Assembly (NCBI RefSeq): GCF_000512895.1
Contig: NZ_CP007033.1
Span: forward strand, 464,001 to 528,000
Length of the DNA: 64,000 bases
DNA from: Dehalobacter restrictus DSM 9455
GTDB taxonomy: Bacteria; Bacillota; Desulfitobacteriia; Desulfitobacteriales; Syntrophobotulaceae
Direction of reading: 5' to 3'
Every line of letters begins with the position of its first letter. Within the stretch, counting starts at the first letter, position 1. This document shows, in pieces, positions 40,793 to 51,068 of this stretch. The position numbers and the translations under genes were made by a program. The notes beneath the pieces were generated by a model. The model was given only the letters and a program-made list of their open reading frames with translations. It did no database searches and had not been told where the DNA came from.

Positions 40793-41074
40793 ATGGGCAG
40801 ATCTCTAAAAAAGGGACCTTATGTCAGCGCTCGTTTGTTAGAACGGGTGGAAGATATGAATAAAAACGGCGAGAAGAGAGTATTGAAGACTTGGTCCAGA
40901 CGATCCACCATTTTCCCGCAGATGATTGGTCATACGATTGCCGTCCATGACGGACGCAAGCATGTACCTGTTTATATTACAGAAGATATGGTTGGGCATA
41001 AACTTGGTGAATTTGCACTGACCCGGACTTTCAAAGGACATGCCGGAAGTGAAAAATCGAGCGGCTTACGCTAG
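40793..41074 (+). CDS. rpsS: 30S ribosomal protein S19
   Basis: The 93-residue protein of the 30S head begins [19 protein letters not shown] and has [18 protein letters not shown] and [13 protein letters not shown]. The ribosome site is GAAAGGAGA, and the order rplB-rpsS-rplV is standard. Confidence 0.98.
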   Translation: MGRSLKKGPYVSARLLERVEDMNKNGEKRVLKTWSRRSTIFPQMIGHTIAVHDGRKHVPVYITEDMVGHKLGEFALTRTFKGHAGSEKSSGLR

Positions 41075-41094
41075 TTGAGAGGAGGTAAAGAAAA

Positions 41095-41436
41095 ATGGAA
41101 ACAAAAGCAGTTGCTAAATTTATCCGTATCTCTCCTCGCAAGGTGCGCCTGGTTGTAGATCTGATTCGCGGTAAGAAAGTTGAAGAAGCGATGGCGATCT
41201 TGAAATTTACGCCGAATATATCTGCTGAACCGGTTGGCAAGGTGCTGAAGTCAGCAGTAGCAAACGCGGAACACAACCTGGAAATGAGTCCGGATGATCT
41301 GTATGTTACCAAAGTATTCGTTGATCAAGGACCAACCTTAAAGCGTATCATGCCTCGGGCGCAGGGAAGAGCTGACAGGATCCGCAAACGGACCAGTCAC
41401 ATTACCGTTGTCGTCGGGGATAAGAAGGAGGAATAG
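41095..41436 (+). CDS. rplV: 50S ribosomal protein L22
   Basis: The 113-residue protein has [20 protein letters not shown] and the tunnel hairpin [20 protein letters not shown], the region altered in macrolide-resistant mutants and wild type here. GAGGAGG precedes the ATG. Confidence 0.98.
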   Translation: METKAVAKFIRISPRKVRLVVDLIRGKKVEEAMAILKFTPNISAEPVGKVLKSAVANAEHNLEMSPDDLYVTKVFVDQGPTLKRIMPRAQGRADRIRKRTSHITVVVGDKKEE

Positions 41437-41443
41437 GCAAAGC

Positions 41444-42103
41444 ATGGGTCAAAAAGTTAACCCCAAAGGTCTTCGTATTGGCATTATCCGTTCGTGGGAA
41501 GGCCGCTGGTATGCTGATAAGAACTACAGGGAGCTCCTCCACGAAGACTTAAAAATCCGTAAATTTGTAACCAACAAACTCCAACAAGCAGGAGTTCCTA
41601 AAGTTGAAATAGAGCGCGCTGCAAACCGGGTCAAAGTATCTGTTCATGCCGCAAAACCCGGGATCGTAATTGGCCGCGGTGGCGCTGAAGTCGAGAACCT
41701 GCGCAAGGCATTAGAAACAATGACCGGCAAACAGGTTGCAGTTAATATTGTTGAAATTAAAAAGCCTGAACTGGATGCCAAGCTGGTGGCTGACAGTGTC
41801 GCTCAGCAACTTGAAAAACGTATTTCTTTCCGGAGGGCGATGAAACAGACCGTAGGTCGCACCATGCGTGCAGGCGCTCAAGGGATCAAGATTTCATGCA
41901 GCGGACGTCTGGGTGGAGCTGAAATTGCCCGTACAGAATGGTATAACGAGGGAAAAGTCCCCCTTCATACGCTGCGCGCAGACATTGACTACGGATTTTC
42001 CGAAGCCAATACAACGTATGGCAAAATCGGCGTAAAAGTATGGATTTACCGTGGAGAAGTTCTTCCGACCAAGAAGTCCGTTCAGGAGGAAGGAGGATTA
42101 TAA
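41444..42103 (+). CDS. rpsC: 30S ribosomal protein S3
   Basis: The 219-residue protein begins [19 protein letters not shown] and has a KH domain with [19 protein letters not shown] 41444 lies 8 bases past the rplV stop, and its AAGGAGGA site lies inside the rplV end, so the two are tightly coupled. Confidence 0.98.
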   Translation: MGQKVNPKGLRIGIIRSWEGRWYADKNYRELLHEDLKIRKFVTNKLQQAGVPKVEIERAANRVKVSVHAAKPGIVIGRGGAEVENLRKALETMTGKQVAVNIVEIKKPELDAKLVADSVAQQLEKRISFRRAMKQTVGRTMRAGAQGIKISCSGRLGGAEIARTEWYNEGKVPLHTLRADIDYGFSEANTTYGKIGVKVWIYRGEVLPTKKSVQEEGGL

Positions 42104-42104
42104 A

Positions 42105-42557
42105 ATGTTAGTACCAACCAGAGTAAAGCATCGTAAACAACATCGTCCGAGCCTTAAAGGAAAGGCTCAGAGAGGTACTAAAGTAGTTTACGGTGAATAT
42201 GGACTTATGGCGCTCGAGAATGCCTGGGTTACCAACCGGCAGATTGAGGCAGCTCGTATTGCAATGACCCGTTACATTAAGCGTGGCGGTAAAGTATGGA
42301 TAAATATCTTTCCTGACAGGCCGATAACTGCAAAACCGGCTGAGACCAGAATGGGTAGTGGTAAAGGTACTCCGGAATACTGGATTGCTGTTATCAAACC
42401 CAACAGAGTCATGTTTGAACTGGCCGGTGTTTCTGAGGAAGTTGCCCGTGAAGCGTTAAGGCTCGCAGCTCATAAACTTCCGATTAAATGCAAGTTTGTC
42501 CGCAAAGAGGATCAGGCTGAAGAACAGGTTGGAGGTGGCGCAGATGGCGAAGAATAA
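42105..42557 (+). CDS. rplP: 50S ribosomal protein L16
   Basis: The 150-residue protein begins [20 protein letters not shown] and has the basic core with [19 protein letters not shown]. It contacts the A-site tRNA. The C-terminal tail ([14 protein letters not shown]) is slightly longer and more acidic than usual. It starts 1 base after rpsC and overlaps rpmC by 14 bases. Confidence 0.98.
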   Translation: MLVPTRVKHRKQHRPSLKGKAQRGTKVVYGEYGLMALENAWVTNRQIEAARIAMTRYIKRGGKVWINIFPDRPITAKPAETRMGSGKGTPEYWIAVIKPNRVMFELAGVSEEVAREALRLAAHKLPIKCKFVRKEDQAEEQVGGGADGEE

Positions 42558-42744
42558 GAATTTCCCTGATATGACCGATGAAGAGCTCCTGAAACAGATT
42601 GACGGGCTCAAAACGGAATTATTCAATTTGCGTTTCCAATTAGCTACCGGACAACTTGATAACCCGATGCGGATCAAAGAGGTCCGTAAAGGGATCGCGA
42701 GAGGCAAAACCATTCTCCGTGAGCGCGAGCTCAAACGTGCTTAA
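42544..42744 (+). CDS. rpmC: 50S ribosomal protein L29
   Basis: The 66-residue helical hairpin protein has [20 protein letters not shown] and [20 protein letters not shown], the standard family core. ATG 42544 overlaps the rplP end; a GGAGGTGG site precedes it. The in-frame ATG at 42496 is too early. Confidence 0.97.
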   Translation: MAKNKNFPDMTDEELLKQIDGLKTELFNLRFQLATGQLDNPMRIKEVRKGIARGKTILRERELKRA

Positions 42745-42766
42745 GGTAGGAAAGGAGGCAAAAACA

Positions 42767-43027
42767 TTGGAAAGAACAATGCGCAAAACGCAATATGGCA
42801 AAGTTGTCAGCGATAAAATGGATAAAACGATTGTTGTTGCAATTGAAACCAGAAAAAAACATCCAATCTATCATAAAACAGTAAAGGTTACCAAAAAATA
42901 TAAGGCGCATGATGAGAATAACGAGGCTAGACTAGGGGATACCGTCCTGATTATGGAGACCAGACCGTTAAGCAAAGAAAAGAACTGGAGACTGGTCAAA
43001 GTTGTTGAAAAAGCGGTTATTCTCTAA
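42767..43027 (+). CDS. rpsQ: 30S ribosomal protein S17
   Basis: The 86-residue OB-fold protein begins [20 protein letters not shown] and has [20 protein letters not shown]. The start is TTG 42767, 9 bases after AAAGGAGG. A later ATG at 42779 would remove four conserved residues. Confidence 0.96.
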   Translation: MERTMRKTQYGKVVSDKMDKTIVVAIETRKKHPIYHKTVKVTKKYKAHDENNEARLGDTVLIMETRPLSKEKNWRLVKVVEKAVIL

Positions 43028-43069
43028 GCCAAGGAAATATCAAGCAGCTAAGAAAGGAGGTTCCGCCCA

Positions 43070-43438
43070 ATGATTCAGGCTGAATCAACCCTTAAAGTGG
43101 GAGATAATACCGGAGCAAAAAAACTTTTATGTATCCGTGTGTTGGGTGGTTCTAAACGTCGTTACGCATCAATTGGTGATATCATCGTTGCTGCGGTTAA
43201 AGAAGCAACACCAGGCGGCGTTGTCAAAAAAGGTGATGTTGTCAAAGCTGTTGTTGTCCGTACTACCAAAGAAATTAAAAGACCAGACGGTTCATATATT
43301 CGATTCTCCGAAAATGCAGCAGTTATTATCAAAGATGACAAGAGTCCGAAAGGAACGCGTATTTTTGGACCTGTTGCCCGTGAACTCAGAGAAAAAGATT
43401 ACATGAAAATCGTTTCGCTGGCACCGGAAGTACTATAG
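43070..43438 (+). CDS. rplN: 50S ribosomal protein L14
   Basis: The 122-residue protein begins [20 protein letters not shown] and has [20 protein letters not shown] and [13 protein letters not shown]. It is the first gene of the spc part. AAAGGAGG precedes the ATG. Confidence 0.98.
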   Translation: MIQAESTLKVGDNTGAKKLLCIRVLGGSKRRYASIGDIIVAAVKEATPGGVVKKGDVVKAVVVRTTKEIKRPDGSYIRFSENAAVIIKDDKSPKGTRIFGPVARELREKDYMKIVSLAPEVL

Positions 43439-43465
43439 AAAAAACCGGACGGAGGTGAATAAATA

Positions 43466-43810
43466 ATGTCCGCCGAAAGAACAAAAGTAAACGTCAGAAA
43501 AGGCGATATGGTCATGGTGATAACCGGCAAGGACGCCGGAAAAAAAGGCAAGGTTCTTGAAGTTCTAACCCAGAAGGGCAGAGTTGTGGTCGAGAAGGTC
43601 AACGTTGTAAAGAAACATCAGAAACCGACCAAAGATATGCCCCAAGGTGGAATTGTCGATAAAGAAGCTCCGATTCACAGCTCCAATGTGATGCTGTTTT
43701 GCACAGAATGTAATTCTGTCACCAGGAAGAGTGTTAAGATTACTGGAGAAGGTAAAGTGAGAGTCTGCAAGAATTGCGGACACAATTTGCCGGAAGAAAA
43801 TAAGAAGTAA
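43466..43810 (+). CDS. rplX: 50S ribosomal protein L24 (with Cys4 motif)
   Basis: The 114-residue protein has a KOW motif (KGDMVMVITGKDAGKKGKVL) and a C-terminal domain with two cysteine pairs, LFCTECN and RVCKNCG, which could bind zinc. Many bacterial L24 proteins lack these cysteines. GGAGGTG precedes the ATG. Confidence 0.97.
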   Translation: MSAERTKVNVRKGDMVMVITGKDAGKKGKVLEVLTQKGRVVVEKVNVVKKHQKPTKDMPQGGIVDKEAPIHSSNVMLFCTECNSVTRKSVKITGEGKVRVCKNCGHNLPEENKK

Positions 43811-43831
43811 TTCTGGAAGGGAGGTACTCTG

Positions 43832-44371
43832 GTGGCTCGCTTAAGAGATTATTATAAAAATGAGATAACCCCGGCTCTGCAGAAAAAATTTGATTATAAG
43901 AATATCATGCAAACACCGCGTTTGGAAAAAGTGGTTATCAATATAGGTTTGGGAGAAGCGATTCAAAATCCGAAAGCCATAGATTCCGCTGTAGATGATC
44001 TCATGACGATTACGGGTCAGAAACCGGTCGTAACACGGGCGAAGAAGTCGATCGCAGCATTTAAGCTTCGTGCAGGCATGCCGATTGGCGTGAAGGTTAC
44101 TTTAAGAGGTGACCGGATGTATGAGTTTGTTGACAGGCTGCTGAACGTAGCGCTTCCTCGTGTCAGAGATTTTCAGGGAGTATCCGCCAAGGCATTTGAC
44201 GGCAGAGGCAATTATACCCTCGGCATTAAAGAGCAGCTCATTTTCCCGGAAATTAATTTTGACAAAATTGATAAAATTAGAGGTATGGATATCGTCTTTG
44301 TAACAACGGCCAATACGGATGAAGAAGCAAAAGAGCTGCTTAAAGCATTCAGAATGCCGTTTAAGGACTAG
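43832..44371 (+). CDS. rplE: 50S ribosomal protein L5
   Basis: The 179-residue 5S rRNA-binding protein has [20 protein letters not shown] and [19 protein letters not shown]. The start is GTG 43832 behind GGGAGG. Length is standard. Confidence 0.98.
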   Translation: MARLRDYYKNEITPALQKKFDYKNIMQTPRLEKVVINIGLGEAIQNPKAIDSAVDDLMTITGQKPVVTRAKKSIAAFKLRAGMPIGVKVTLRGDRMYEFVDRLLNVALPRVRDFQGVSAKAFDGRGNYTLGIKEQLIFPEINFDKIDKIRGMDIVFVTTANTDEEAKELLKAFRMPFKD

Positions 44372-44391
44372 ATATGAAGGAGGCTTAAGAT

Positions 44392-44571
44392 ATGGCCAAG
44401 ACGTCGATGATTGTTCGTCACCAACCAAAATATTCTGTACGTGTGCATAACCGCTGCAAAATATGTGGCCGCCCGCATGCTTATATGAGGAAATTTGGAA
44501 TATGCAGGATATGCTTCAGAGAACTGGCTTATAAAGGCGAACTGCCTGGTGTAACGAAGGCTAGTTGGTAA
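44392..44571 (+). CDS. rpsN: 30S ribosomal protein S14, type Z (zinc)
   Basis: The 59-residue protein is too short for ordinary open-frame cut-offs. It carries the zinc ligands CKICG and CRICF and the ending [10 protein letters not shown]. It is the short zinc-binding form found in Firmicutes, two residues shorter than the common 61. AAGGAGG lies 10 bases before ATG 44392. Confidence 0.97.
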   Translation: MAKTSMIVRHQPKYSVRVHNRCKICGRPHAYMRKFGICRICFRELAYKGELPGVTKASW

Positions 44572-44599
44572 GCATTATTGGAGAAAGGGGGAAATAAAA

Positions 44600-45001
44600 G
44601 TGTCAACAACATCAGATCCTATTGCCGATTTCCTGACACGGATCCGGAATGCCGGGATGGTTTACCACGATAAAGTAGAAATTCCTGCTTCAAGTATCAA
44701 GAAGGCTCTGGCCGAACTGCTGAAACAGGAAGGCTTTATCAAGGATTATGAATATATTGATGACAATAAACAGGGGGTCTTGAGATTATACCTCAAGTAC
44801 GGCCCTAACCGGGAAAGAGTCATTACCGGTTTGAAACGTATCAGTCGTCCCGGTTTAAGAGTTTATGCAAAAAAAGACCAGATTCCTAAGGTTTTAGGAG
44901 GTTTGGGCGTTGCTGTGATATCTACCTCCAAAGGCATCATGCCTGACAGACAAGCACGCAGTGAAGGTTTGGGTGGAGAAGTTATCTGCTATATTTGGTA
45001 A
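44600..45001 (+). CDS. rpsH: 30S ribosomal protein S8
   Basis: The 133-residue protein has [19 protein letters not shown] and the C-terminal signature [18 protein letters not shown]. In E. coli S8 represses the spc operon. The start is GTG 44600 behind AAAGGGGG. Confidence 0.98.
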   Translation: MSTTSDPIADFLTRIRNAGMVYHDKVEIPASSIKKALAELLKQEGFIKDYEYIDDNKQGVLRLYLKYGPNRERVITGLKRISRPGLRVYAKKDQIPKVLGGLGVAVISTSKGIMPDRQARSEGLGGEVICYIW

Positions 45002-45019
45002 AGGATGGAGGTGTAGAAT

Positions 45020-45562
45020 ATGTCTCGAATTGGTAGAAAAGCAATCACCATTCCAGGCGGGGTGGAAGTTAAACAAGAAGGTCAGGTCGTTACCGTTAAA
45101 GGCCCCAAAGGAACGCTTACCAGAGAATTCCGGCCTGAAATCGGTATTCAAGTAGAAGAAAATACAATCAGCGTTACCCGTCCCAACGACGAACCTTTCT
45201 ACCGTTCGCTTCACGGACTGACCCGCACCCTTCTTGCCAATATGGTGGAAGGTGTATCGAACGGGTTTAGCAAGAATTTGGACCTTGTCGGAGTAGGCTA
45301 TCGTGCTGCTCTTTCAGGTAAAAAACTTGTGCTTACTGTCGGCAAATCTCATCCGGTTGAAATGGAACCCTATGAAGGGATTGAAATCGAAGTTCCTGCA
45401 CCGAACAAGGTGATCATTAAAGGAATCGATAAGGAACAAGTCGGTAATTTTGCTGCAGATGTTCGTAAGCAACGTGAACCGGAACCGTATAAAGGTAAAG
45501 GGATTAAATACGAAAAAGAAGTCATCCGCCGCAAGGAAGGTAAAACCGGCGGTAAGAAATAA
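45020..45562 (+). CDS. rplF: 50S ribosomal protein L6
   Basis: The 180-residue two-domain protein begins [20 protein letters not shown] and has the [19 protein letters not shown] motif near its end. GGATGGAGGTG precedes the ATG. Confidence 0.98.
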   Translation: MSRIGRKAITIPGGVEVKQEGQVVTVKGPKGTLTREFRPEIGIQVEENTISVTRPNDEPFYRSLHGLTRTLLANMVEGVSNGFSKNLDLVGVGYRAALSGKKLVLTVGKSHPVEMEPYEGIEIEVPAPNKVIIKGIDKEQVGNFAADVRKQREPEPYKGKGIKYEKEVIRRKEGKTGGKK

Positions 45563-45605
45563 GGTAAGGGCAAAATCTCTTGCCGCGTAGAAAGGATGAA
45601 AAAGC

Positions 45606-45974
45606 TTGATTAAAAAGAGTGACCGCAGAAAAATTTTGAAACATAAGCATAAAAGTGTCCGTAAAAGAATCCAGGGCACAGCTGAAAGACCGCGTATGGC
45701 AGTATTTAGAAGCTTAAACCATATTTATGCCCAGGTTATCAACGATGACCTTGGAATCACCCTGGCTGCAGCTTCTTCTCTCGATGCTGAGTTTAAAGCA
45801 GCAGAGCTGTCCGGAGGAAACGTTGAGGGAGCTAAAAAAGTTGGCGAACTCATTGCGAAAAAAGTGCTGGATAAAGGAATCACCAAAGTGGTCTATGACC
45901 GCGGCGGCAGCCTATATCACGGTAGAGTTGCAGCTCTGGCCGAAGCCGCTAGAGAAGCAGGACTTGACTTCTAA
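45606..45974 (+). CDS. rplR: 50S ribosomal protein L18
   Basis: The 122-residue 5S rRNA-binding protein has [20 protein letters not shown]-type motifs and ends [20 protein letters not shown]. The start is TTG 45606, behind AAAGGATG. Confidence 0.98.
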   Translation: MIKKSDRRKILKHKHKSVRKRIQGTAERPRMAVFRSLNHIYAQVINDDLGITLAAASSLDAEFKAAELSGGNVEGAKKVGELIAKKVLDKGITKVVYDRGGSLYHGRVAALAEAAREAGLDF

Positions 45975-45998
45975 TCTTTAGAAAAGGAGGGAAAATCA

Positions 45999-46496
45999 TT
46001 GTCAAATATCGATCCTAGTAAACTGGAGCTCACCGAGAAAATTGTACACATTGCCCGTGTTGCTAAAGTTGTCAAAGGCGGAAGACGTTTCAGCTTCAGT
46101 GCTCTGGTTGTCGTCGGCGACGGCAATGGTATTGTCGGCGCAGGACTCGGAAAAGCAACCGAAGTTCCGGAGGCTATTCGTAAAGGCGTAGAAGATGCTA
46201 AAAAGAATCTGATTGCTGTACCTTTAAAAGGAACATCGATCCCGCATCCGATTCTCGGCCAATTTGGTGCCGGCGAGGTTCTGCTGAAACCCGCTGCCAA
46301 AGGTACTGGAGTTATTGCCGGTGGTCCGGTGCGTGCTGTACTCGAAGTAGCAGGGGTTAAAGATATACTCACAAAATCACTGGGATCTTCCAATGCTCAT
46401 AACGTTGTCAATGCAACGATGGCTGGCCTCAAGGCGCTGAAGCGCGACGTCGACGTTGCCAAAGCCCGCGGCAAGGCAGTGGAAGAAATACTCTAA
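45999..46496 (+). CDS. rpsE: 30S ribosomal protein S5
   Basis: The 165-residue protein has [20 protein letters not shown] and [20 protein letters not shown], the ribosomal-ambiguity and spectinomycin regions. The start is TTG 45999, behind AAAGGAGGG. In most bacteria rpmD follows; here rplO follows directly. Confidence 0.98.
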   Translation: MSNIDPSKLELTEKIVHIARVAKVVKGGRRFSFSALVVVGDGNGIVGAGLGKATEVPEAIRKGVEDAKKNLIAVPLKGTSIPHPILGQFGAGEVLLKPAAKGTGVIAGGPVRAVLEVAGVKDILTKSLGSSNAHNVVNATMAGLKALKRDVDVAKARGKAVEEIL

Positions 46497-46534
46497 AATA
46501 ATGTATCGCAGCACCAAGTAAGGAGGTGTCCATA

Positions 46535-46978
46535 TTGAAACTCCATGAACTCAAACCTGCAGAAGGTTCGACAAAATCACGTAAACGTGTTGGAAGAGGC
46601 AATGGCTCAGGACTTGGAAATACAGCCGGCCGTGGCAGCAAGGGTCAGAAAGCCCGTTCCGGCGGCGGTGTCCGTCCCGGATTCGAAGGTGGCCAAATGC
46701 CCATTACCCGCAGACTCCCGAAACGCGGTTTTACAAATAATTTTAGAAAAGAATATGAGGTCATCAATGTATCCGATCTTGAAGAAAGATTTGAAAATGG
46801 TGAAGAAGTTACCATTGAAGCTTTATTTGAGACTGGACTCATCAATAAAGTCAAGGATGGTGTCAAAGTACTCGGAGACGGGGAATTGACCAAATCATTA
46901 ACCGTAAAAGTTCATAAGGTAAGCAAAACAGCAGCAGAGAAGATTACTGCTGCCGGAGGAAAAGTAGAGGTGGAATAA
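46535..46978 (+). CDS. rplO: 50S ribosomal protein L15
   Basis: The 147-residue protein begins [20 protein letters not shown] and has the glycine-rich RNA-binding segment to [18 protein letters not shown]. The start is TTG 46535; the in-frame GTG at 46526 overlaps the AAGGAGG site and is rejected. The gap from rpsE is only 38 bases, leaving no room for rpmD. Confidence 0.97.
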   Translation: MKLHELKPAEGSTKSRKRVGRGNGSGLGNTAGRGSKGQKARSGGGVRPGFEGGQMPITRRLPKRGFTNNFRKEYEVINVSDLEERFENGEEVTIEALFETGLINKVKDGVKVLGDGELTKSLTVKVHKVSKTAAEKITAAGGKVEVE

Positions 46979-46979
46979 A

Positions 46980-48269
46980 TTGATACTTGAAACCCTGAAG
47001 GATGCCTGGAAAGTTCCGAGCATTAGAAAGAAAATAGGGTTCACCTTGCTTATGCTTCTGATCTTTAGGATTGGGTCTCACATCCCGATTCCGTTTATGG
47101 ATCGTGAAGTGCTTCAAAACATGATGGGCAGTGGAGGATTGTTTGATTTCTTCAACACATTCTCTGGTGGCTCCCTGAAACGCTTCTCTGTATTCTCATT
47201 AAGTATCATGCCCTATATCACTGCCTCGATCATTATTCAGCTCTTAACGGTCGTCATTCCTTATTTGGAAAGACTATCAAAAGAGGGCGATCAGGGCAGA
47301 AAAAAGATTGTTCAGTATACCTGCTATGGTACGGTTGTACTTGGCTTCATCAACGGTTTTGGACTGACCATCGGCTTAAGAGGTGCGCTTACGATTCCTC
47401 AAGAGTCGCTTAGGATTCTAATTTACATTATGATTGCAATCGTACTGACCGCAGGTACAGCTTTTCTGATGTGGCTGGGCGAACAGATCACCGAAAAAGG
47501 CATTGGCAATGGCATCTCACTCATTATCTTTGCCGGTATTGTTGCTGGGATTCCAGATGCAATCAAGTACTTGGTTGGGCTGCTGCAGGTTGGCGAAATC
47601 GGTTGGATATCAATCGTAGGCTTAGTGGTTATTGCAGCGCTGATTATTGCCGCTGTTGTATTTATCCAGGAGGGCCAAAGAAGAATTCCGGTTCAATATG
47701 CCAAAAGAGTCGTCGGCCGCAAGCAATACGGTGGACAGAGCTCTCATATTCCATTAAAAGTTAATCAGGCGGGCGTCATTCCGATTATTTTCGGTATTTC
47801 CTTAATGGCCTTTCCGGCAACCATTGCGACCTGGCTCCCACAGGACTCAGCCTTCGCTCTTTTTGCCCAGAAATGGCTGCAAATGAACGGCTCAGCCTAT
47901 TCAATACCGTACTTGATCATGTATGCATTGCTCATTATTTTCTTTACCTATTTCTATACAGGAATTACCTTTAATCCTGTAGATGTCGCGGATAATCTTA
48001 AAAAGTACGGCGGTTTTATTCCCGGAATTCGTCCGGGTCGTCCGACTTCAGATTATTTGTTTAAAATCCTGAGCAGAGTGACTTTGGCAGGTGGGATATT
48101 CCTGGCACTAATTGCTGTTCTCCCCAGTCTGATCATGGGATTCACCGGAATAGATAACATCTATTTAGGTGGAACATCCCTGCTGATTGTGGTCAGCGTT
48201 GCTCTTGATACGATGAAACAGATGGAGAATCAGCTGATGCAGCGTCACTATCAAGGATTTTTAAAGTAG
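46980..48269 (+). CDS. secY: SecY, preprotein translocase channel subunit
   Basis: The 429-residue protein has ten predicted membrane helices and SecY signatures such as the GSGGLFDFFNTFSGGSLKRF plug area and ASIIIQLLTVVIPYLE. The start is TTG 46980, one base after the rplO stop, with GAGGTGG inside the rplO end. It works with SecE (22079-22330). Confidence 0.98.
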   Translation: MILETLKDAWKVPSIRKKIGFTLLMLLIFRIGSHIPIPFMDREVLQNMMGSGGLFDFFNTFSGGSLKRFSVFSLSIMPYITASIIIQLLTVVIPYLERLSKEGDQGRKKIVQYTCYGTVVLGFINGFGLTIGLRGALTIPQESLRILIYIMIAIVLTAGTAFLMWLGEQITEKGIGNGISLIIFAGIVAGIPDAIKYLVGLLQVGEIGWISIVGLVVIAALIIAAVVFIQEGQRRIPVQYAKRVVGRKQYGGQSSHIPLKVNQAGVIPIIFGISLMAFPATIATWLPQDSAFALFAQKWLQMNGSAYSIPYLIMYALLIIFFTYFYTGITFNPVDVADNLKKYGGFIPGIRPGRPTSDYLFKILSRVTLAGGIFLALIAVLPSLIMGFTGIDNIYLGGTSLLIVVSVALDTMKQMENQLMQRHYQGFLK

Positions 48270-48281
48270 GAGGCTATCGAG

Positions 48282-48923
48282 ATGAGAATGATACTCATGG
48301 GTCCTCCTGGAGCAGGAAAAGGAACACAAGCCGATTTGCTCATTGAGCATTATCATATACCCCACATTTCAACTGGGGACATGTTCAGAGCCGCAATCAA
48401 GGAACAGACTGCCCTGGGAATGAAGGCCAAAGAATACATGGATGCCGGCGGCCTTGTCCCGGATGAAGTAACGATTGGGATTGTAGCCGACAGATTGGCT
48501 CAGGCTGATTGTCAAAATGGTTTCCTTCTGGACGGGTTTCCCCGTACGGCTGCCCAGGCGGATGCATTGGCGAAAATCTTAAGCGACATGAAAATTGCCC
48601 TGGATGGAGTTATCAACATTGAACTGGGCGAAGCAGATCTCTTGGAACGGCTCACCGGAAGAAGAGTCTGCAAACAGTGCGGTGCAACCTTCCATACTGT
48701 CTTCAACGCTCCTAAACAACAGGACGTTTGTGACAAGTGCGGTGGTGCACTCTACCAGAGAAGCGATGACACACTTGAAACAGCACAAAATCGGCTGAAG
48801 GTATATAATACACAGACTGAACCCCTGATTGCATATTATAACAACCAAGGCTTGCTCAAGAGAATTCAAGGGGATAAAGAAATTAAGCAGGTTTTCAGCA
48901 ATGTTCTCAGCGTGTTGGAGTAA
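48282..48923 (+). CDS. adk: Adenylate kinase (zinc lid type)
   Basis: The 213-residue enzyme interconverts ATP, ADP and AMP. P loop [10 protein letters not shown] (residue 7 on), AMP site STGDMFR, and DGFPRTAAQ are present. The lid has four cysteines (CKQCGATFH...CDKCGG), the zinc-binding Gram-positive form. AGGAGG precedes the ATG, 12 bases after secY. Confidence 0.98.
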   Translation: MRMILMGPPGAGKGTQADLLIEHYHIPHISTGDMFRAAIKEQTALGMKAKEYMDAGGLVPDEVTIGIVADRLAQADCQNGFLLDGFPRTAAQADALAKILSDMKIALDGVINIELGEADLLERLTGRRVCKQCGATFHTVFNAPKQQDVCDKCGGALYQRSDDTLETAQNRLKVYNTQTEPLIAYYNNQGLLKRIQGDKEIKQVFSNVLSVLE

Positions 48924-48929
48924 GAAGCC

Positions 48930-49682
48930 ATGATTGAACTGAAGAGTAAGGAACAGCTTGGCCGCATGCGGAAAGCTGGCCGGATCGTGGCAGAAACTCT
49001 GGAACTGATGCGGGAAATGGTTGCCCCGGGAGTAACTACGGAACAACTGGACAGAGCAGCGGAAGATTACATTGGCAAATGCAATGCGATTCCTGCCTTC
49101 AAAGGGTATAACGGCTTCCCCGCAACACTATGTACTTCGATTAATGAAGAAGTGGTGCATGGGATCCCGGGTTTAAGGGCCCTGAAAACTGGAGATATTA
49201 TCAGTATTGATTGCGGGGCAATCATTGACGGATACGTCGGTGATTCTGCGATCACACTGCCGGTAGGAGAAATCAGCAGGGAACTTCAGAATCTGCTGGC
49301 AGTGACTGAAGAATCTCTCAGGTGTGGAATTGCCCAGGCGCTGAAAGGTAATCGGCTGTTTGATATATCCTACGCTATTCAGACGTATGTAGAAGAGAAT
49401 ACAATGTCGGTCGTTCGGGACTATGTAGGTCACGGAATCGGCAGAAAAATGCATGAAGAACCTCAAGTACCCAATTTTGGCAAACCCGGCAGGGGGCCGA
49501 GACTCGAGGTAGGAATGGTCCTGGCGATAGAACCAATGGTCAACTTAGGAGGCTATCAGGTTGAGACTCTTGAGAACCAGTGGACTGTAGTAACGAAAGA
49601 TCGCCGAGCATCGGCGCATTTTGAACACACAGTGGCCATCACTGAAAATGGCCCGGAAATACTAACTCGAATTGAAGGCTGA
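48930..49682 (+). CDS. map: Methionine aminopeptidase type I
   Basis: The 250-residue metalloenzyme removes initiator methionine. Metal ligands lie in SIDCGAIIDGYVGDSA (two Asp), GHGIGRKMHEEP (His), AIEPMVNLG (Glu) and the final Glu in HFEHTVAIT. It starts 6 bases after adk; a weak AAGAAG serves as ribosome site. Confidence 0.97.
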   Translation: MIELKSKEQLGRMRKAGRIVAETLELMREMVAPGVTTEQLDRAAEDYIGKCNAIPAFKGYNGFPATLCTSINEEVVHGIPGLRALKTGDIISIDCGAIIDGYVGDSAITLPVGEISRELQNLLAVTEESLRCGIAQALKGNRLFDISYAIQTYVEENTMSVVRDYVGHGIGRKMHEEPQVPNFGKPGRGPRLEVGMVLAIEPMVNLGGYQVETLENQWTVVTKDRRASAHFEHTVAITENGPEILTRIEG

Positions 49683-49720
49683 AGACCGGTAAATAAATGT
49701 CAAAGGAGGGATAGGCGCAA

Positions 49721-49939
49721 ATGTCAAAAGAAGATGTGATTGAGGTCGAAGGCAAAGTACTGGAACCATTGCCGAACGCAATGTTTACGGTAGAATTAAA
49801 CAATGGTCATAAGGTACTGGCGCATGTCTCCGGCAAGATTCGGATGCATTTTATCAGAATTTTGCCTGGAGATCGGGTCACGGTGGAGCTTTCTCCCTAT
49901 GACTTGACCAGAGGAAGAATTGTGTACAGATTTAAGTAA
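49721..49939 (+). CDS. infA: Translation initiation factor IF-1
   Basis: The 72-residue S1-like OB-fold protein has [20 protein letters not shown] and [29 protein letters not shown] precedes the ATG. The KOW-domain gene often found between map and infA in Clostridia is not present. Confidence 0.98.
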   Translation: MSKEDVIEVEGKVLEPLPNAMFTVELNNGHKVLAHVSGKIRMHFIRILPGDRVTVELSPYDLTRGRIVYRFK

Positions 49940-49959
49940 GGACAAGGGAGGAATCACAG

Positions 49960-50073
49960 GTGAAAGTAAGACCTTCTGTGAAACCGATTTGTGAAAAGTG
50001 TAAAATTATTAGACGGCACGGAAAAGTAATGGTTATTTGCGAAAATCCGAAACATAAGCAACGCCAGGGCTAA
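49960..50073 (+). CDS. rpmJ: 50S ribosomal protein L36 (zinc type)
   Basis: The 37-residue protein, [20 protein letters not shown] onward, has the C-x2-C and later Cys/His zinc ligands ([11 protein letters not shown]). The start is GTG 49960 behind GGGAGG. It is too short for ordinary open-frame cut-offs but is unmistakable. Confidence 0.97.
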   Translation: MKVRPSVKPICEKCKIIRRHGKVMVICENPKHKQRQG

Positions 50074-50079
50074 ATCGAG

Positions 50080-50107
50080 GATGAAGTTCGAGGTTCGAAG
50101 GTCGATG
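50080..50107 (+). repeat. Heptad tandem repeat tract between rpmJ and rpsM
   Basis: Seven-base units GATGAAG, TTCGAGG, TTCGAAG and GTCGATG lie in tandem just after the rpmJ stop. The rest of the 205-base gap to rpsM is unlike the compact gaps around it and shows no gene or clear promoter. The same unit recurs at 53053-53087. Confidence 0.7.
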
Positions 50108-50278
50108 ATTAAGCATCAAAGATCTAGCAGACAATACCGGACAACGAACTTAGAATATCGATTAGCAATATGTGCGGGTTGTCGCCTTTGGACCGGATTA
50201 ACACTAACAAAGTCGGACGCTAAATATGAAAATCAAGTAACTGGAACTAATTATCGAACATGGGGGTGTGAAATTTAG

Positions 50279-50650
50279 ATGGCACGTATCGCAGGGGTGG
50301 ATATACCTCGGGACAAACGTGTTGAGGTTGCACTTACCTACATCTATGGTATCGGCAATTCTCAATCCAAAAAAATCCTGACAAAAACACAGATTAACCC
50401 TGACACCAGGGTCAAAGATCTTACAGACGACGAAGTCGCCAAGATCAGGGAAACAATTGATAAAGAATACAAGGTCGAAGGCGATCTGCGTCGGGAAGTG
50501 TCCCTTAACATTAAAAGACTGATGGAAATCGGCAGTTATCGTGGCCTTCGCCATCGTCGTGGACTACCTGTGCGCGGACAGCGGACCAAAACCAATGCCC
50601 GTACACGCAAAGGTCCCGCAAGAGCAATTGGCGGAAAGAAGAAAAAGTAA
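50279..50650 (+). CDS. rpsM: 30S ribosomal protein S13
   Basis: The 123-residue protein begins [20 protein letters not shown] and has [20 protein letters not shown] and [26 protein letters not shown] site precedes ATG 50279. It opens the alpha operon. Confidence 0.98.
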   Translation: MARIAGVDIPRDKRVEVALTYIYGIGNSQSKKILTKTQINPDTRVKDLTDDEVAKIRETIDKEYKVEGDLRREVSLNIKRLMEIGSYRGLRHRRGLPVRGQRTKTNARTRKGPARAIGGKKKK

Positions 50651-50666
50651 AGGGGGGCATTGAAGC

Positions 50667-51056
50667 ATGGCTCGTAAAGTTGTTCGTACCAGAAAAAGAG
50701 AACGTAAAAATGTTGAAAGCGGCATAGCACATATTAAGTCGACTTTTAATAATACGATTGTCACCATAACAGACACGACCGGAAACGCACTTTCCTGGTC
50801 CAGTTCCGGTTCTTTGGGTTTCAAAGGATCACGTAAAAGCACACCTTTTGCTGCGCAGATGGCTGCAGAGACAGCTGCCAAAGCAGCAATGGAGCATGGG
50901 CTCAAAATTGTTGAATGTTTTGTCAAAGGTCCAGGATCAGGCCGTGAAGCCGCAATCAGAGCATTGCAGGCGGCAGGTCTGGAAGTGAACCTTATTCGGG
51001 ACGTAACTCCGGTACCGCATAACGGATGTCGGCCGCCCAAACGCAGAAGAGTATAG
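50667..51056 (+). CDS. rpsK: 30S ribosomal protein S11
   Basis: The 129-residue protein has [20 protein letters not shown] and ends [19 protein letters not shown]. It forms part of the 30S platform. GGGGGG precedes the ATG. Confidence 0.98.
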   Translation: MARKVVRTRKRERKNVESGIAHIKSTFNNTIVTITDTTGNALSWSSSGSLGFKGSRKSTPFAAQMAAETAAKAAMEHGLKIVECFVKGPGSGREAAIRALQAAGLEVNLIRDVTPVPHNGCRPPKRRRV

Positions 51057-51068
51057 GGGGTGTAAAAC

